A DNA stretch of 64,000 bases from SZUA-265 sp965651905 (GTDB lineage: Bacteria; Myxococcota_A; Polyangia; Polyangiales; Polyangiaceae), in NCBI GenBank assembly GCA_965651905.1, contig CBFGUG010000023.1, forward strand, positions 36,725 to 100,724, read 5' to 3'. Below, piece by piece: positions 44,952-54,536 of the stretch (position 1 is its first letter; each line of letters opens with the position of its first letter). The position numbers and the translations under genes are program-made. A model generated the notes under the pieces. The model was given only the letters and a program-made list of their open reading frames with translations. It ran no database searches and was not told the DNA's origin.

Positions 44952-46487
44952 TCAGCTGCGATCCTTGGATCCCGCCGTTGCCCAGCGCTCGATCGTCGAC
45001 CAATCGAGGTGTTCCTCGAGGTGCCCTGCGAGGGTATCGAGCTGCTGGTCCAGCCACGCCAAACGATGCGGCACGTGCGCGGACCCACGCCAGCTTGGAC
45101 TGCACCACTCGAGAAACGCATCCCTGAACCCCGCGTCGTCGAACAAACCGTGCACTGACGTGCCCCACACGCGTGCGGCGTCGTCTCGCGCGCCCTCGGG
45201 CTCTGCCTCGGGCTCACTCAGCAGAAGCAGCGGTTCGTGATCGTCCAAGGTTACCCGCCCGACGTGGATCTCGTAGCCGCCAACGCGAGTCTCCGTCCCA
45301 GACAGCTGACCGCGCACTCGCCGCACGACCTTGGGCGGCTCGAAAACGACTCGCCCGCGCAGTAACCCCAGGCCCTCGATCTCCTGTTCGCTCCCGTCAT
45401 GGCCCTCAGGATCGTTGAGCTGCTGGGTCAGCATTTGGAACCCACCGCAGATGCCTAGGACATGCCCTCCCGCCGCGTGACGCTCGAGCACGCAGGTGTC
45501 CAGGCCGCGCTCTCGCATCCACCCCAGATCGAACGTCGTGTTCTTGCTCCCGGGCAAGATCACGGCAGCGTAGTCCGACAGATCCCGCGCTCGCGTGATG
45601 AAGTGAACGGCCACGCCATCGAGACGGCCGAGCGCGTCGAAATCCGTGAAGTTCGAGATGTGTGGCAAACGTATGACCGCAAGCCGCAACCGGTCGTCGT
45701 CGCTGCCCGGCGGTGGATCGACACGAGCCGACGTTGGCAGGGCGTCTTCCGAATCCAGATCGAGTCCGTAGTCGAACGGCACGACTCCCAAGACGGGAAC
45801 GCCCGTGCGGCGTTCCAAAAACCGCACACCGTCGTCGAACAAGGAGCGATCGCCGCGGAACTTGTTGATGATCACTCCGCTCACCCGCGCGCGATCTTCT
45901 GGCAACATGAGTTCGAGCGTGCCGACCACTTGGGCGAACACGCCACCCTTGTCGATGTCGGCAACCAGAACGACCCGCGCGTTCGCCTCGTGCGCGGCGG
46001 GGAAGTTGACGTATTCGCGCGCGCGCAGGTTCACCTCCGCGCACGAGCCTGCCCCTTCCATCACCACGTAGTGATGCCGCTCCTGCAGCAGCCGCAGGCT
46101 GTCGAATGCCGCCGCCCGCAAGCCCAGGTTGGAACGAAAATATTCGATGGCGTTGGTGCGCCCGACCGCCTCACCGTGAAGCACAATCTGACTGCTGTCG
46201 TCCGCCTCTGGCTTGAGCAGCACGGGATTGTGATGCACCGAAGGTTCGATCTTGCACGCCAGCGCCTGCACGTATTGCGCGCGCCCGATCTCGCCGCCGC
46301 GCTGTCCGTCTCCCGCGACGTAGGAGTTGTTGGACATGTTCTGCGCTTTGAACGGCGCTACGTCTACGCCAGCGTTGCGCAAGCCACGCGCGATGCCTGC
46401 GGCCAGCGTGCTCTTGCCGACGCTCGACGCAGTGCCGAATACCGCCAAGGCGCGCGAGTCGTGAAGTGGTGAGTTGGCGTCGTTCAT
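44952..46487 (-). CDS. cobQ: cobyric acid synthase (CobQ/CbiP)
   Basis: ATG 46487 gives 511 residues. The N-terminal ATP-binding domain begins ALAVFGTASSVGKSTLAAGIAR and continues FKAQNMSNNSYV, RAQYVQALAC and VMEGAGSCAEVNL. The C-terminal class I glutamine amidotransferase domain has the nucleophile Cys in LGICGGFQML and the His in YEIHVG and SVHGLF. The enzyme amidates four carboxyl groups of adenosylcobyrinic acid a,c-diamide. The order and length are typical. It is divergent from cobO, and both belong to the cobalamin locus that continues to 57 kb. Confidence 0.95.
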   Translation of the reverse strand: MNDANSPLHDSRALAVFGTASSVGKSTLAAGIARGLRNAGVDVAPFKAQNMSNNSYVAGDGQRGGEIGRAQYVQALACKIEPSVHHNPVLLKPEADDSSQIVLHGEAVGRTNAIEYFRSNLGLRAAAFDSLRLLQERHHYVVMEGAGSCAEVNLRAREYVNFPAAHEANARVVLVADIDKGGVFAQVVGTLELMLPEDRARVSGVIINKFRGDRSLFDDGVRFLERRTGVPVLGVVPFDYGLDLDSEDALPTSARVDPPPGSDDDRLRLAVIRLPHISNFTDFDALGRLDGVAVHFITRARDLSDYAAVILPGSKNTTFDLGWMRERGLDTCVLERHAAGGHVLGICGGFQMLTQQLNDPEGHDGSEQEIEGLGLLRGRVVFEPPKVVRRVRGQLSGTETRVGGYEIHVGRVTLDDHEPLLLLSEPEAEPEGARDDAARVWGTSVHGLFDDAGFRDAFLEWCSPSWRGSAHVPHRLAWLDQQLDTLAGHLEEHLDWSTIERWATAGSKDRS

Positions 46488-46655
46488 CGTTGGGGTCCCC
46501 AGCGCTGCAGGGTTAGCGCCCAAACGACGAGGTTGCTAGCGCTCCTCCAAACGCAGACGACGATTGGGCCCAGCGTACTGCCAAAACCCGCACGAACGCC
46601 GGGGCAATCGCGACCAACCCTTGCGTCGAGCGTCTAGTCGTGGCCCCATGCACGC

Positions 46656-47276
46656 GTGACCGAGAAAAACGAAGCCACCGAACACAAACAGCGCATGCAG
46701 GAGCTCAAGCAAGAGCAGTCCCGCAAGGTGCGCGAAGCCAACATCGACCGCGGCATCATTCTGGTCAACACGGGTGACGGCAAGGGCAAGTCGACGGCTG
46801 CGTTTGGTACGGCGATGCGCGCCGCGGGCTGCGGGCAAAAGGTCGGCATCGTACAGTTCATCAAGGGCACGTGGAAAACGGGTGAGGCCGAAGCATTCAA
46901 GCGCTTCGAGGAGATCACCCACGTGGTGTCGGGCGAAGGTTTCACCTGGAACACGCAAGACAAGGAAAAGGACATCGCCGCCGCACGCCGCGGCTGGGAA
47001 GCAGCGGTCGAGATGATCGAAGCCAGCCGTGGCGAGTCACCCGCGTACGATTTGGTGATCTTGGACGAGCTGAACATCGCGCTCGGGTTCGACTACATCC
47101 CCATCGAGGAGGTGGTCACGGCGCTGCGTAACAAGCCGACGGAACTCAGCATCTTCGTGACGGGGCGAGGCGCCAAACCCGAGCTGCTCGAAGTAGCCGA
47201 CACGGTCACGGAAATGCGGCCGATCAAACACGCGTTCGAGGCTGGGATTCGCGCTCGCCGCGGAATCGAGTTCTAG
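46656..47276 (+). CDS. cobO: cob(I)yrinic acid a,c-diamide adenosyltransferase (CobO/BtuR/CobA)
   Basis: A 206-residue protein with a GTG start. The P-loop is TGDGKGKSTAAFG (about residues 39-51), followed by VGIVQFIKGTW, YDLVILDELNIAL (the conserved ATP/corrinoid site) and VTGRGAKPELLEVADTVTEM. It transfers the adenosyl group from ATP to cob(I)alamin or its precursors. The first 30 residues are a charged helical extension common in the family. It lies upstream of the first riboswitch and is therefore not under its control. Confidence 0.94.
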   Translation: MTEKNEATEHKQRMQELKQEQSRKVREANIDRGIILVNTGDGKGKSTAAFGTAMRAAGCGQKVGIVQFIKGTWKTGEAEAFKRFEEITHVVSGEGFTWNTQDKEKDIAAARRGWEAAVEMIEASRGESPAYDLVILDELNIALGFDYIPIEEVVTALRNKPTELSIFVTGRGAKPELLEVADTVTEMRPIKHAFEAGIRARRGIEF

Positions 47277-47349
47277 AGAAGTGTCACAACTCTGCGTGAC
47301 GCATCGCGATACCGCGCTTGACTCTGCGTCGGAGCTGCTTTACTCCGTG

Positions 47350-47520
47350 AGCGTTCTGGGTGCCCAAATGGGCATGACAGGGAAGCCGGGTAAGAGCCGG
47401 CGCGGTCCACGCCACTGTAAGTAGAGAGTCGAACCCCAGCCCACGCGGTCGAACTGCGGAAGGGGGGCAAGACGTCGGAGGTTGTCCTCCAGAATCTACG
47501 AGCCAGGAGACCTACCCAGA
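47350..47520 (+). ncRNA. cobalamin riboswitch upstream of cobU-cobT-cobS-btuCDF
   Basis: The conserved blocks appear in order: GGGTGCCC...GGGCATGACAGGGAAGCCGG (47358-47389), the CCGG-loop-CCGG stem, CGCCACTGTAA (47410-47420), AACCCCAGCCCA, GGAAGGGGGGCAAG and the B12 box AGCCAGGAGACCTACC (47501-47516). It should reduce expression of the downstream salvage/transport operon when adenosylcobalamin is abundant. About 180 nt of leader remain before the cobU ATG. A weak promoter candidate is TTGACT (47318) 17 bp before TACTCC (47341). Confidence 0.93.
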
Positions 47521-47697
47521 GCGCGTCCGATCCGGACGCACTGCACTCGCCGCGTGGTAACGGTGAACCAGGGCGAGGGCCCGGTCGCTCACCACTCGGT
47601 AACCCGACGACCGCCCCAAACCCATGCGCCAGTCCCTTTCGAGTCCCACGCCGTACCGCGCCCGATACGCGACACACGCCGAGCCGAGTGGTCGCTG

Positions 47698-48276
47698 ATG
47701 GCCCAATTGGTCGTGGTCACGGGTGGAGCGCGCTCGGGCAAGAGCAACCTGGCGCTGGCCTTGGCGCGACAACGCGGGGTCCGGCGCGTCTTCATCGCCA
47801 CCGCGGAAGCCCACGACAGCGAGATGAAGGCCCGCATCGAACGGCATCGTGCCGATCGACAGGGCGAGTTCGAAACCATCGAAGCGCCGCTGCAGCTTCC
47901 CGAAACGTTGGCGTCGACTCGCGATTACGACGTCGTGGTCGTGGACTGCGCCACGCTTTATTTGTCGAACCTGATGCACCACGAGTCGAGTGATGCCGCA
48001 AGTGAACGCAACCGCGGCTTCGTCGCTCATTTCGATCAGCTCGTTTCCGCACTGTCCACTCACCCAGGGTGCGTCATCGTCGTGACCAACGAGGTGGGTC
48101 TCGGCATCGTGCCGCTGAACCCGCTGGCGCGCAATTTCCGCGACCTGCACGGGCGCTTGAACCAAGCCTTGGCTGCCGCGGCAAGTGAACTCTACTTCAT
48201 GGTCTCGGGCATCGGTTTGCGTCTCAAGCCTGGGCCCGTCGAGACCATCAGCCTCACTCTACCGAACGACAAATGA
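47698..48276 (+). CDS. cobU: adenosylcobinamide kinase/adenosylcobinamide-phosphate guanylyltransferase
   Basis: ATG 47698 gives 192 residues beginning AQLVVVTGGARSGKSNLAL, with the Walker A loop GGARSGKS. His50 in RIERHRADR matches the guanylylated histidine. VVDCATLYLSNLM and VTNEVGLGIVPLNPLARNFRD are the other family signatures. The enzyme phosphorylates adenosylcobinamide and converts it to the GDP derivative. The frame runs open upstream through the riboswitch leader, but that part has no family similarity. It overlaps cobT by four bases. Confidence 0.94.
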   Translation: MAQLVVVTGGARSGKSNLALALARQRGVRRVFIATAEAHDSEMKARIERHRADRQGEFETIEAPLQLPETLASTRDYDVVVVDCATLYLSNLMHHESSDAASERNRGFVAHFDQLVSALSTHPGCVIVVTNEVGLGIVPLNPLARNFRDLHGRLNQALAAAASELYFMVSGIGLRLKPGPVETISLTLPNDK

Positions 48277-49307
48277 ACGACCTCACGCTCCCCACCGTTT
48301 CTGCCCCCTCGTCGCTCGCCCTGGAGCAAGCTTGGCGTGTTCTCGACGACAAGACGAAACCCGCGCGCAGCCTTGGTCGGTTGGAGGAAGTCGCCGCTCG
48401 TTGGGCCGCGTTGGGGCACGCCGCGCCCCGCCCCACCGTGGTCGTCGCGGCAGCCGACCACGGCGTCGCCGAAGAAGGCGTTTCGGCGTTCCCCCAAGCC
48501 GTCACTCGTCAAATGCTACTCAACTTCGCGCGCGGCGGCGCCGCCATCAACGCGTTGTGTAACGCCGCAGGCGCCAATCTCGTCGTCATCGACGTCGGCA
48601 CGCTGGGCCCCACTCCAGCTGGCGTACTCGACGGCAAGGTGCGTGAAGGCAGCCGTAACCTCGCGCGCGAAGCGGCGCTCACCGCCGCCGAAGTGCGGGC
48701 CGCCGTGAAACGCGGTTGCGATCTAGGGCTGGACCTGGCGCGCCAGGGCGTCAACATCGTAGGCCTCGGAGAGATGGGGATCGGCAACAGCACGGTCGCC
48801 GCTGTGCTGACTGCAGCATTTACCCAAAACACTCCCCGCTCGGTCGTCGGCAGAGGCACGGGCATCGACGACCCGACGCTCGCCAGAAAAGTCTCGGTGG
48901 TCGAGCGTGCGCTGGCGCTGCACACACCTGATCCGAGCAACCCTTGGCGGGTGCTCGAACAATTAGGCGGACTGGAAGTCTGCGCTCTGTGCGGCGTTGC
49001 GATTGGCGCCGCTAGCCGCGGCCTCGCCGTGCTCATGGACGGCTTCATCAGCAGCGCCGCGATGTTGCCAGCAGTTGCCCTGCAACCAGCGCTTGCGGGC
49101 TACCTGTTCGCCAGCCACGTTTCACGCGAACCAGGACATGCGCTCGTGCTCCGCGCCCTCGGTCAACGTCCCATGCTCGACTTGGAGTTGCGTCTGGGCG
49201 AAGGCTCTGGCGCCGCACTGTCGCTCCCGTTGTTCGAAGCCGCGCACCGCGTGTACAGCGAAATGGCGACGTTCGAAGGCGCAGAAGTCTCGAGGCGCGA
49301 TGACTGA
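48273..49307 (+). CDS. cobT: nicotinate-nucleotide--dimethylbenzimidazole phosphoribosyltransferase
   Basis: A 344-residue protein with TKPARSLGRLEEVAARWA at the start, ADHGVAEEGVSAFPQAVTR, VGLGEMGIGNST and the catalytic-Glu motif LGEGSGAALSLPLFEA near the end. It forms alpha-ribazole phosphate, the lower-ligand precursor of cobalamin. The length and motif order match the family. It overlaps cobU by ATGA and cobS by eight bases, so translation is coupled. Confidence 0.95.
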   Translation: MNDLTLPTVSAPSSLALEQAWRVLDDKTKPARSLGRLEEVAARWAALGHAAPRPTVVVAAADHGVAEEGVSAFPQAVTRQMLLNFARGGAAINALCNAAGANLVVIDVGTLGPTPAGVLDGKVREGSRNLAREAALTAAEVRAAVKRGCDLGLDLARQGVNIVGLGEMGIGNSTVAAVLTAAFTQNTPRSVVGRGTGIDDPTLARKVSVVERALALHTPDPSNPWRVLEQLGGLEVCALCGVAIGAASRGLAVLMDGFISSAAMLPAVALQPALAGYLFASHVSREPGHALVLRALGQRPMLDLELRLGEGSGAALSLPLFEAAHRVYSEMATFEGAEVSRRDD

Positions 49308-50154
49308 AAGCGCCCACGAGCGCGAGCGCGTGAGCGGGTCTGGACTGTTTTCCGCTGTGGCCCTACTCACGCGCTTCCCGATGAGCGGCCGGCGTCTGGG
49401 AGAAGCCAACACGCTGTTTTGGTTTCCCACCATCGGGGCGTCCGTCGGGCTCGTCGTGTGCGGCGTTGGCTGGGCCGCTGCTCGAGGATTACCCGAATTG
49501 GTCGCGGGCGCCGCGTGCACGCTAGCACTGGCTTGGGTCACTGGAAGTCTCCACCTCGACGGCGTCGCCGACACTGCCGATGGTTTCTCCGCCGCTCACT
49601 CGAGCCCAGACCGCGGCCTTTCCGCGATGCGCGACAGCCACATCGGCGCCCACGGCACCGTGGCGGTCGTACTGCTGCTGCTGTCGAAGTTCGTGCTACT
49701 GACCAGCCTCGTCGCCCAGCCTACGCTACAGATTTGGCTCCCCGCTTGTCTGTGCGCAGGTGTGTGCTCCAGGTTTTGGGTTGCTCAACGCCTGACTACC
49801 GAACCCGCTGCACGCTCGTCGGGCATGGCCGCCAGCGTGGGGCAGAGTAGTCACGCTGCTGCGCCCTGGATGGGCCTCGCGCTAATCGTAGTGCTCGTCA
49901 CGGGTGCATCGTCGCTGACGTTTGCACGTTCCGGCGAGTTCTCCGCGTCGAACATTGCCCTCCCCTGCTTGGTGGCGCTCGCTGCGCTCTCCAGTTCGGG
50001 TGCAATCGTTCTCGTCCTCGCGCGTAGGGCGCGCCGAGCGTTCGGTGGCCTGACGGGTGACGTCTGCGGCGCAGGCATCGAGCTGGGCGAAGTCTGCGCG
50101 CTGCTTCCCTGGTGCGTCTACGCAAACTGGCTGGGCGAAAGGATGTATGCCTAA
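49300..50154 (+). CDS. cobS: adenosylcobinamide-GDP ribazoletransferase (cobalamin synthase)
   Basis: ATG 49300 lies inside the end of cobT and gives 284 residues with six or seven membrane segments. The signatures are LLTRFPM near the N-terminus, GSLHLDGVADTADGF and SAMRDSHIGAHGTVAV, and FGGLTGDVCGAGIELGE at the end. It joins adenosylcobinamide-GDP and alpha-ribazole phosphate in the inner membrane. A larger open frame starts earlier in the cobT region but is shadow there. Confidence 0.94.
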   Translation: MTESAHERERVSGSGLFSAVALLTRFPMSGRRLGEANTLFWFPTIGASVGLVVCGVGWAAARGLPELVAGAACTLALAWVTGSLHLDGVADTADGFSAAHSSPDRGLSAMRDSHIGAHGTVAVVLLLLSKFVLLTSLVAQPTLQIWLPACLCAGVCSRFWVAQRLTTEPAARSSGMAASVGQSSHAAAPWMGLALIVVLVTGASSLTFARSGEFSASNIALPCLVALAALSSSGAIVLVLARRARRAFGGLTGDVCGAGIELGEVCALLPWCVYANWLGERMYA

Positions 50155-51142
50155 ACATCCGAAAGCCGCACTGCTGGTGCTCGGCCTGTTGTTGGTCGGC
50201 GCAGCTTGGCTGTCCGCCTACGCCGGCAAGACGACGGCAACCAGCGACGAACTCGCCCAGACGTTTTTCGAGCTTCGCGCTTCGCGCACGGCAGTGGCGA
50301 TGCTGGTGGGCGCGGCGCTTGCTGTCGGCGGTGTGGTCGTACAGGGCCTGTTTCGCAACCCGTTGGCGAGCCCGTCGATCCTCGGCACCTCGGCCGCGGG
50401 CAGCGTAGGTGGGCAGGTCGCGTTGCTGGCATATGCTTGGCTGCTCTCCGACAGCGCTCCGCTTTGGCTTTCCGCCGAGGTGTTCTTGCCGCTCGGATGC
50501 CTGGTGGGTTCGTTCCTAGGGCTGGGGATCTTGCTTGCGGTAACGCGAATGTCGAGTGACTTGCTCGTGCTGCTGCTGACCGGGTTTCTGCTGTCGTCAC
50601 TGTTTCTGAGCATCGGGTCGTTTCTCACCACCCTGGCCCAAGACAACTGGGAGCTGGGTCGTGCGGTGATCGCCTTCACACTGGGAGATCTCGGCGGCAG
50701 CGGACCACGTCACGTGCTGCTGGTTGCGCCGATCGTACTCGTGGCGGTCGGGTACGCCTGGTTTTGGGGGCGCTCGCTCGACATGATGTTGAGTGGTGAA
50801 GACGAAGCCAAGAGCCTGGGAGTCGACGTTGCCAGCGTACGATTGTGGTCCATCGTGTGGACCGCCGTGCTGACGGCCGCCGTGGTCAGCGTCGCGGGTA
50901 ACGTAGGGTTCGTCGGCTTGGTCGTACCCCATGCGCTCCGTCCGTTCGTCGGCGTGCGCCATCGCGTGCTGATCCCTGCCGCGGCACTGGGCGGCGCGGT
51001 GTTCGTCGTGCTCAGCGATGTGATCTGTCGTGTGGTCCCGGGCCAAGCCGACTTGCCGCTGGGTGTGGTCACGGGGTTGATCGGCGCGCCCGTGTTTCTT
51101 TCGCTGCTCGTGAAACATCGCCGAATGGGGAGCTATGGCTGA
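50147..51142 (+). CDS. btuC: cobalamin ABC transporter permease, BtuC/FecCD family
   Basis: ATG 50147 overlaps the end of cobS by eight bases and gives 331 residues. The FecCD family core is clear: LRASRTAVAMLVGAALAVGG, VQGLFRNPLASPSILGTS, LGVDVASVRLWSIV, VSVAGNVGFVGLVVPHALR and ending near GVVTGLIGAPVFLSLL. It has about nine or ten membrane helices. In this context (cobU-T-S upstream, riboswitch) the cargo is almost certainly a corrinoid, although the family also carries iron siderophores. Confidence 0.88.
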   Translation: MPKHPKAALLVLGLLLVGAAWLSAYAGKTTATSDELAQTFFELRASRTAVAMLVGAALAVGGVVVQGLFRNPLASPSILGTSAAGSVGGQVALLAYAWLLSDSAPLWLSAEVFLPLGCLVGSFLGLGILLAVTRMSSDLLVLLLTGFLLSSLFLSIGSFLTTLAQDNWELGRAVIAFTLGDLGGSGPRHVLLVAPIVLVAVGYAWFWGRSLDMMLSGEDEAKSLGVDVASVRLWSIVWTAVLTAAVVSVAGNVGFVGLVVPHALRPFVGVRHRVLIPAAALGGAVFVVLSDVICRVVPGQADLPLGVVTGLIGAPVFLSLLVKHRRMGSYG

Positions 51143-51911
51143 GACGCAGACACTCGACATACGTGTCGAGCGGCTAGTTCTGGCGCGCAGGACGATCCTG
51201 CAAGACATTGCGTTCCAGTGTCGCGCTGGCAGTCACACCGCGATCCTGGGACCGAACGGTGCTGGCAAGACGACGCTACTCCGCGCCATCGTCGGTTTGC
51301 TCGACTTCGAAGGGCAAGTCACGGTCGCAGGGAACGACGCACGCAACTTCAGCCCGCTCGAACACGCACGCGCGATCGCCTACGTGCCCCAACGCTCGCT
51401 GCTGCAATCAGCGCTCAGCGTGACGGACGTCGTGTGGCAGGGACGATACGCCCACCGAGCTGCGTACAGCGCGCCGTCACGACGCGACGAAGAAACCGTC
51501 AGTCGTGCGATGGCACTCACCGACGTCACGCGCATCGCAGAGCGCAGCTACCCGACGCTGTCGGGCGGCGAGCAGCGCCGCGTGTTACTCGCGCGAGCAC
51601 TGGCGACCGAAGCACCCATCATCGCGCTGGATGAACCGACCGCGTCACTCGACGTCGCGCACCAGCTCGACTTTTTCGAGCGCCTACGCGAACTGACCGC
51701 GATGAATCGAACCATCGTCACGGTGCTGCATGATCTGCGTGAGGCTGAACGCTTCTGTGACGCCGCGCTGGTGCTCGACCAAGGCCGCCTGGTGTACGAA
51801 GGGTCAGCCCAGCTGCCCGAAACGCTGGTCGCTGAAGTGTTCGGCGTTCAGTTGCGCGCCAACGCCGAGGGGCGTTATGAGCGCGTGGCCAGCCCCCAGG
51901 AGTCGCCATGA
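51135..51911 (+). CDS. btuD: cobalamin ABC transporter ATPase, BtuD-like
   Basis: A 258-residue ABC ATPase: Walker A GPNGAGKTT, Q-loop YVPQRSLL, signature LSGGEQRRVLLARAL, Walker B IIALDEPTASLD and H-loop VLHDLREAERF. It belongs to the FecE/BtuD/HmuV group and overlaps the permease by eight bases and the binding-protein gene by four, so it powers the same importer. Confidence 0.9.
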   Translation: MAETQTLDIRVERLVLARRTILQDIAFQCRAGSHTAILGPNGAGKTTLLRAIVGLLDFEGQVTVAGNDARNFSPLEHARAIAYVPQRSLLQSALSVTDVVWQGRYAHRAAYSAPSRRDEETVSRAMALTDVTRIAERSYPTLSGGEQRRVLLARALATEAPIIALDEPTASLDVAHQLDFFERLRELTAMNRTIVTVLHDLREAERFCDAALVLDQGRLVYEGSAQLPETLVAEVFGVQLRANAEGRYERVASPQESP

Positions 51912-52894
51912 TCCACTGGCTCAACGCGTTGGGTGTCATGCTGGCGTTTGGCTCTGGTATCGCCGCGTTTGCGGCATCGGCGAGTGATCTCGACCGCGGC
52001 AAGCGCAGCGCGTTCGCTGAACCCCGCCACCTAGAGATCGATGTCGAAACGTTACCCGACGGAACGCGAGCGGTACTGGATCGCAGCGGCAGACTCGTGC
52101 GCATGGAAGACTACCAGCGTATCGCTTCGGCAAGCACGATCTCGGATACACTGTTGCTCGAGTTCGTCTCTCCCGACCGCATCGTTGCGTTCACTCAGTA
52201 CAGCCAGAAGAACGAACTGTTCGGTCACCGCTTTTCCCACAAGCCTAGAATCGACGCGCTCAAAGACATGGAGCGGCTGCTAACGCTAGAGCCCGATCTA
52301 CTGATCGTCAGCACGCTGTCGGCCGAAACGCGTTTGCAGCGCCTCCGCGACGCGGGCCTCAACGTGTTCGTGCTCGGCGAGATGCGCGGTCAAGAGAGCT
52401 TCTTACACAATGCGCGCGCTCTGGCGGTGCTGCTCGGGCGCCCCAAGTTGGGTGAACTGTACGCTCAAAGCTTCGAACGACGCATGCGCGCGATTGCCAA
52501 AGACCTTCCCGAACAGCAGCGCAAGACAGCCATGCAACTGACGTTCTACGGCAAGAAGATCTACAGCAGCGGCAGGGACACGAGCTACAACGACGTGCTG
52601 ACCGCAGCGGGCTTGCTGGACGTCGGAGCTCGACACTTCGACGGCTGGCCAGCGATCAGCGCGGAACAAGTGTTAGGGCTGAACCCGCAGGTCATCGTCA
52701 CGAGGGACGGCATGGGCGCTGCAATCTGCTCCAACACCGCGCTGCAGGCACTCAGCGCGTGTGTCAACTCTCGCGAAGGCATCGTCGAGTTACCCGACGC
52801 GCTGATCAACGACCCGGGTCCGATGATGCTGCCGTCAGCCGAGCTGATTCACGCGCGAGTTTACGGCGAGTCGCCATCTCTCCCCGCTGACTAG
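51908..52894 (+). CDS. btuF: cobalamin ABC transporter substrate-binding protein, BtuF-like
   Basis: A 328-residue protein with an N-terminal signal peptide (about residues 1-25, GVMLAFGSGIAAFAASA). It has the two-lobed periplasmic binding fold of the BtuF/FhuD class (RIDALKDMERLLTLEPDLLIVS, VFVLGEMRG, LTAAGLLDVGARHFDGWPAIS and LGLNPQVIVTRDG). It would hand cobalamin to BtuCD. It is the last gene of the riboswitch-led operon and is convergent with the propeller lipoprotein gene. Confidence 0.85.
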   Translation: MIHWLNALGVMLAFGSGIAAFAASASDLDRGKRSAFAEPRHLEIDVETLPDGTRAVLDRSGRLVRMEDYQRIASASTISDTLLLEFVSPDRIVAFTQYSQKNELFGHRFSHKPRIDALKDMERLLTLEPDLLIVSTLSAETRLQRLRDAGLNVFVLGEMRGQESFLHNARALAVLLGRPKLGELYAQSFERRMRAIAKDLPEQQRKTAMQLTFYGKKIYSSGRDTSYNDVLTAAGLLDVGARHFDGWPAISAEQVLGLNPQVIVTRDGMGAAICSNTALQALSACVNSREGIVELPDALINDPGPMMLPSAELIHARVYGESPSLPAD

Positions 52895-52933
52895 CCACTC
52901 CAGTTCACCCAACCGCTCGACGACGTACACCTC

Positions 52934-52978
52934 GCGCCGCTACCGAGAGCTGCAACGTCGCAACCTCGGTAGCAGCGC
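52934..52978. terminator. hairpin between the two convergent cobalamin operons
   Basis: GCTACCGAG and CTCGGTAGC form a perfect 9-bp stem, extended by four more G-C pairs beyond one mismatch, with a 17-base loop. It sits between the btuF stop and the propeller lipoprotein stop and can serve both. There is no T-run. Confidence 0.65.
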
Positions 52979-52990
52979 GCGTTGGCTTCC

Positions 52991-54517
52991 TCAGAACTTG
53001 CCGACGTAGCGCGGCGGCAATCCGACGCCATCGTCGATCCTGATCTGCGATGCAACGTCCACCTCGCCGTCTTCGATTTCGAACAAGTGCACTACGCCAT
53101 ACTCCGTCTCAGCGTCCGCCACGAGGCAGGTCTCCTCGACCTGCGCGCAGCGCAACTCTCCCAGGTTGTACGGAGCCACCGTCTCGATCACTGGCGATTC
53201 CGACCAGTCGCCGGACTCCACGTTCAGCCAGTGCAGTTGATCACCAGAGACGGGGTTGAAGTCTTCGTCGAACGAGCCCGTAACCCGGAACATGAGCAGG
53301 TCGTTCGTTGCAAACTCGACTGCGCTGACTGGTAGCTCAGCCAAGTCGTCTGCGCCGAAGGTTTCGACCAGCGTGGGGACCGATCCTGAAAGATCGAGGA
53401 GCGCGATTCCCGAAGTAGCCATCGGATCAGTCCAGTCGCCCAAGCAGCCGATCGCCATGAGCTGCTCGTCTGGCGAGAGTCGAAGCTCCCCGCAGTTTCG
53501 CATGCCGTCAATCACCAGCACGTCCGTGATTTCGTCGGTCTCCGGGTTGATGCTGATCAGACGCGGCGCTCCATAAACGGCAAAGTCTGCGTCGATCCCG
53601 ACGGCCATAACGTACAGCGTGCCGCCACTCACCAGTGCGGTGTCGGGGCGCGGCTGGATTGCGCTTTCGTCTTCGTCAAAGGTGACAGTCAGATCGATCC
53701 GTCCGACGATCTCACGCTCGCTGGGATCGATGATCAGTACGTCCCCGCCTTCGTCGAAGTCGGCCTGCCCTGGGTCGCCATTGCTGGCGAAACGCGTGAC
53801 GAACGCCTTGTCGTCGGCGTACGGCACGTAGTCGTATGGGTTGGCGACGAACCCACCAGGCCCCACATTGAGCTGTCCCGTCACGTCAGCGCTCTCCAAG
53901 TCAACCCAGGTGATGACGCTGTTCTCACGGTCGATCAGCACGAGCTCGTCGCCCTCGATGACCGAGGTCGGCAAGACGAGATCACTGCTGAGTGGCTGCG
54001 AGAGGCCGGCCCCTGCTGCTCCAGCCGTGATCACCGCGTTGCTCAGCACGTCACCTTCGGCGTCGAGCACGCTCACGGTTGAGGAGCTGTAGTCACTGTT
54101 GACGACCACATAGCCGCGAATCGGACTGGGCTCGACAGGCTCCTTGTCGTCAGTTCCCGCTTCCTCTTGCGTGCCGCCTTCGGCTGGGAGTTCCTCGTCG
54201 TCACTCGCGCCTGCGTCCTCGCTGCCGTCGTCGTTGGCACCAGCGTCCTCATCACTGCCGTCGGCGTCCGCACCCGCGTCGGTCTCGTCTCCATCATCCC
54301 GGCCCGCATCTTCATCGGAATCACCAAAGTCGACGCCAGACGTCTCGGGCTCATTTTCATCGACGTCACAGGCGAACAGAGTGGGCGCTAGCGCCAGCGA
54401 GACGAGTAGACAGAGCGCGCTTCCTCGAAAGACACCGAACCCCAGGGCACGAGCTGAGTCAGAGCCGCTAGGCGGGAAAGATGGTGCGATGGACGCGTTT
54501 GATTGTTCATAGGTCAT
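52991..54517 (-). CDS. beta-propeller lipoprotein beside BtuB, BtuG-like candidate
   Basis: ATG 54517, seven bases after GAGGAG, gives 508 residues; the earlier ATG 54523 is too close to that site. A signal peptide with lipobox LFAC (Cys50) is followed by an acidic Asp/Glu/Gly linker (51-131). Residues about 134-508 are repeating strands of the YncE/WD-like propeller type (GYVVVNSDYSSSTVSVLDAE, ELVLIDRENSVITWVDLES, DVLIIDPSEREIVGRIDL). It is the second gene of the btuB transcript under a cobalamin riboswitch. BtuG in Bacteroidota is a surface propeller lipoprotein that captures cobalamin for BtuB; the same role is inferred here from context and fold only. Confidence 0.7.
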   Translation of the reverse strand: MTYEQSNASIAPSFPPSGSDSARALGFGVFRGSALCLLVSLALAPTLFACDVDENEPETSGVDFGDSDEDAGRDDGDETDAGADADGSDEDAGANDDGSEDAGASDDEELPAEGGTQEEAGTDDKEPVEPSPIRGYVVVNSDYSSSTVSVLDAEGDVLSNAVITAGAAGAGLSQPLSSDLVLPTSVIEGDELVLIDRENSVITWVDLESADVTGQLNVGPGGFVANPYDYVPYADDKAFVTRFASNGDPGQADFDEGGDVLIIDPSEREIVGRIDLTVTFDEDESAIQPRPDTALVSGGTLYVMAVGIDADFAVYGAPRLISINPETDEITDVLVIDGMRNCGELRLSPDEQLMAIGCLGDWTDPMATSGIALLDLSGSVPTLVETFGADDLAELPVSAVEFATNDLLMFRVTGSFDEDFNPVSGDQLHWLNVESGDWSESPVIETVAPYNLGELRCAQVEETCLVADAETEYGVVHLFEIEDGEVDVASQIRIDDGVGLPPRYVGKF

Positions 54518-54536
54518 GTTCATTCTCCTCGATGGG

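Noticed and set aside
48997..49299. Upstream extension of the cobS frame inside cobT
   Set aside because: CobS similarity begins only at ATG 49300; the extension is Ser/Cys/Arg-rich shadow of cobT.
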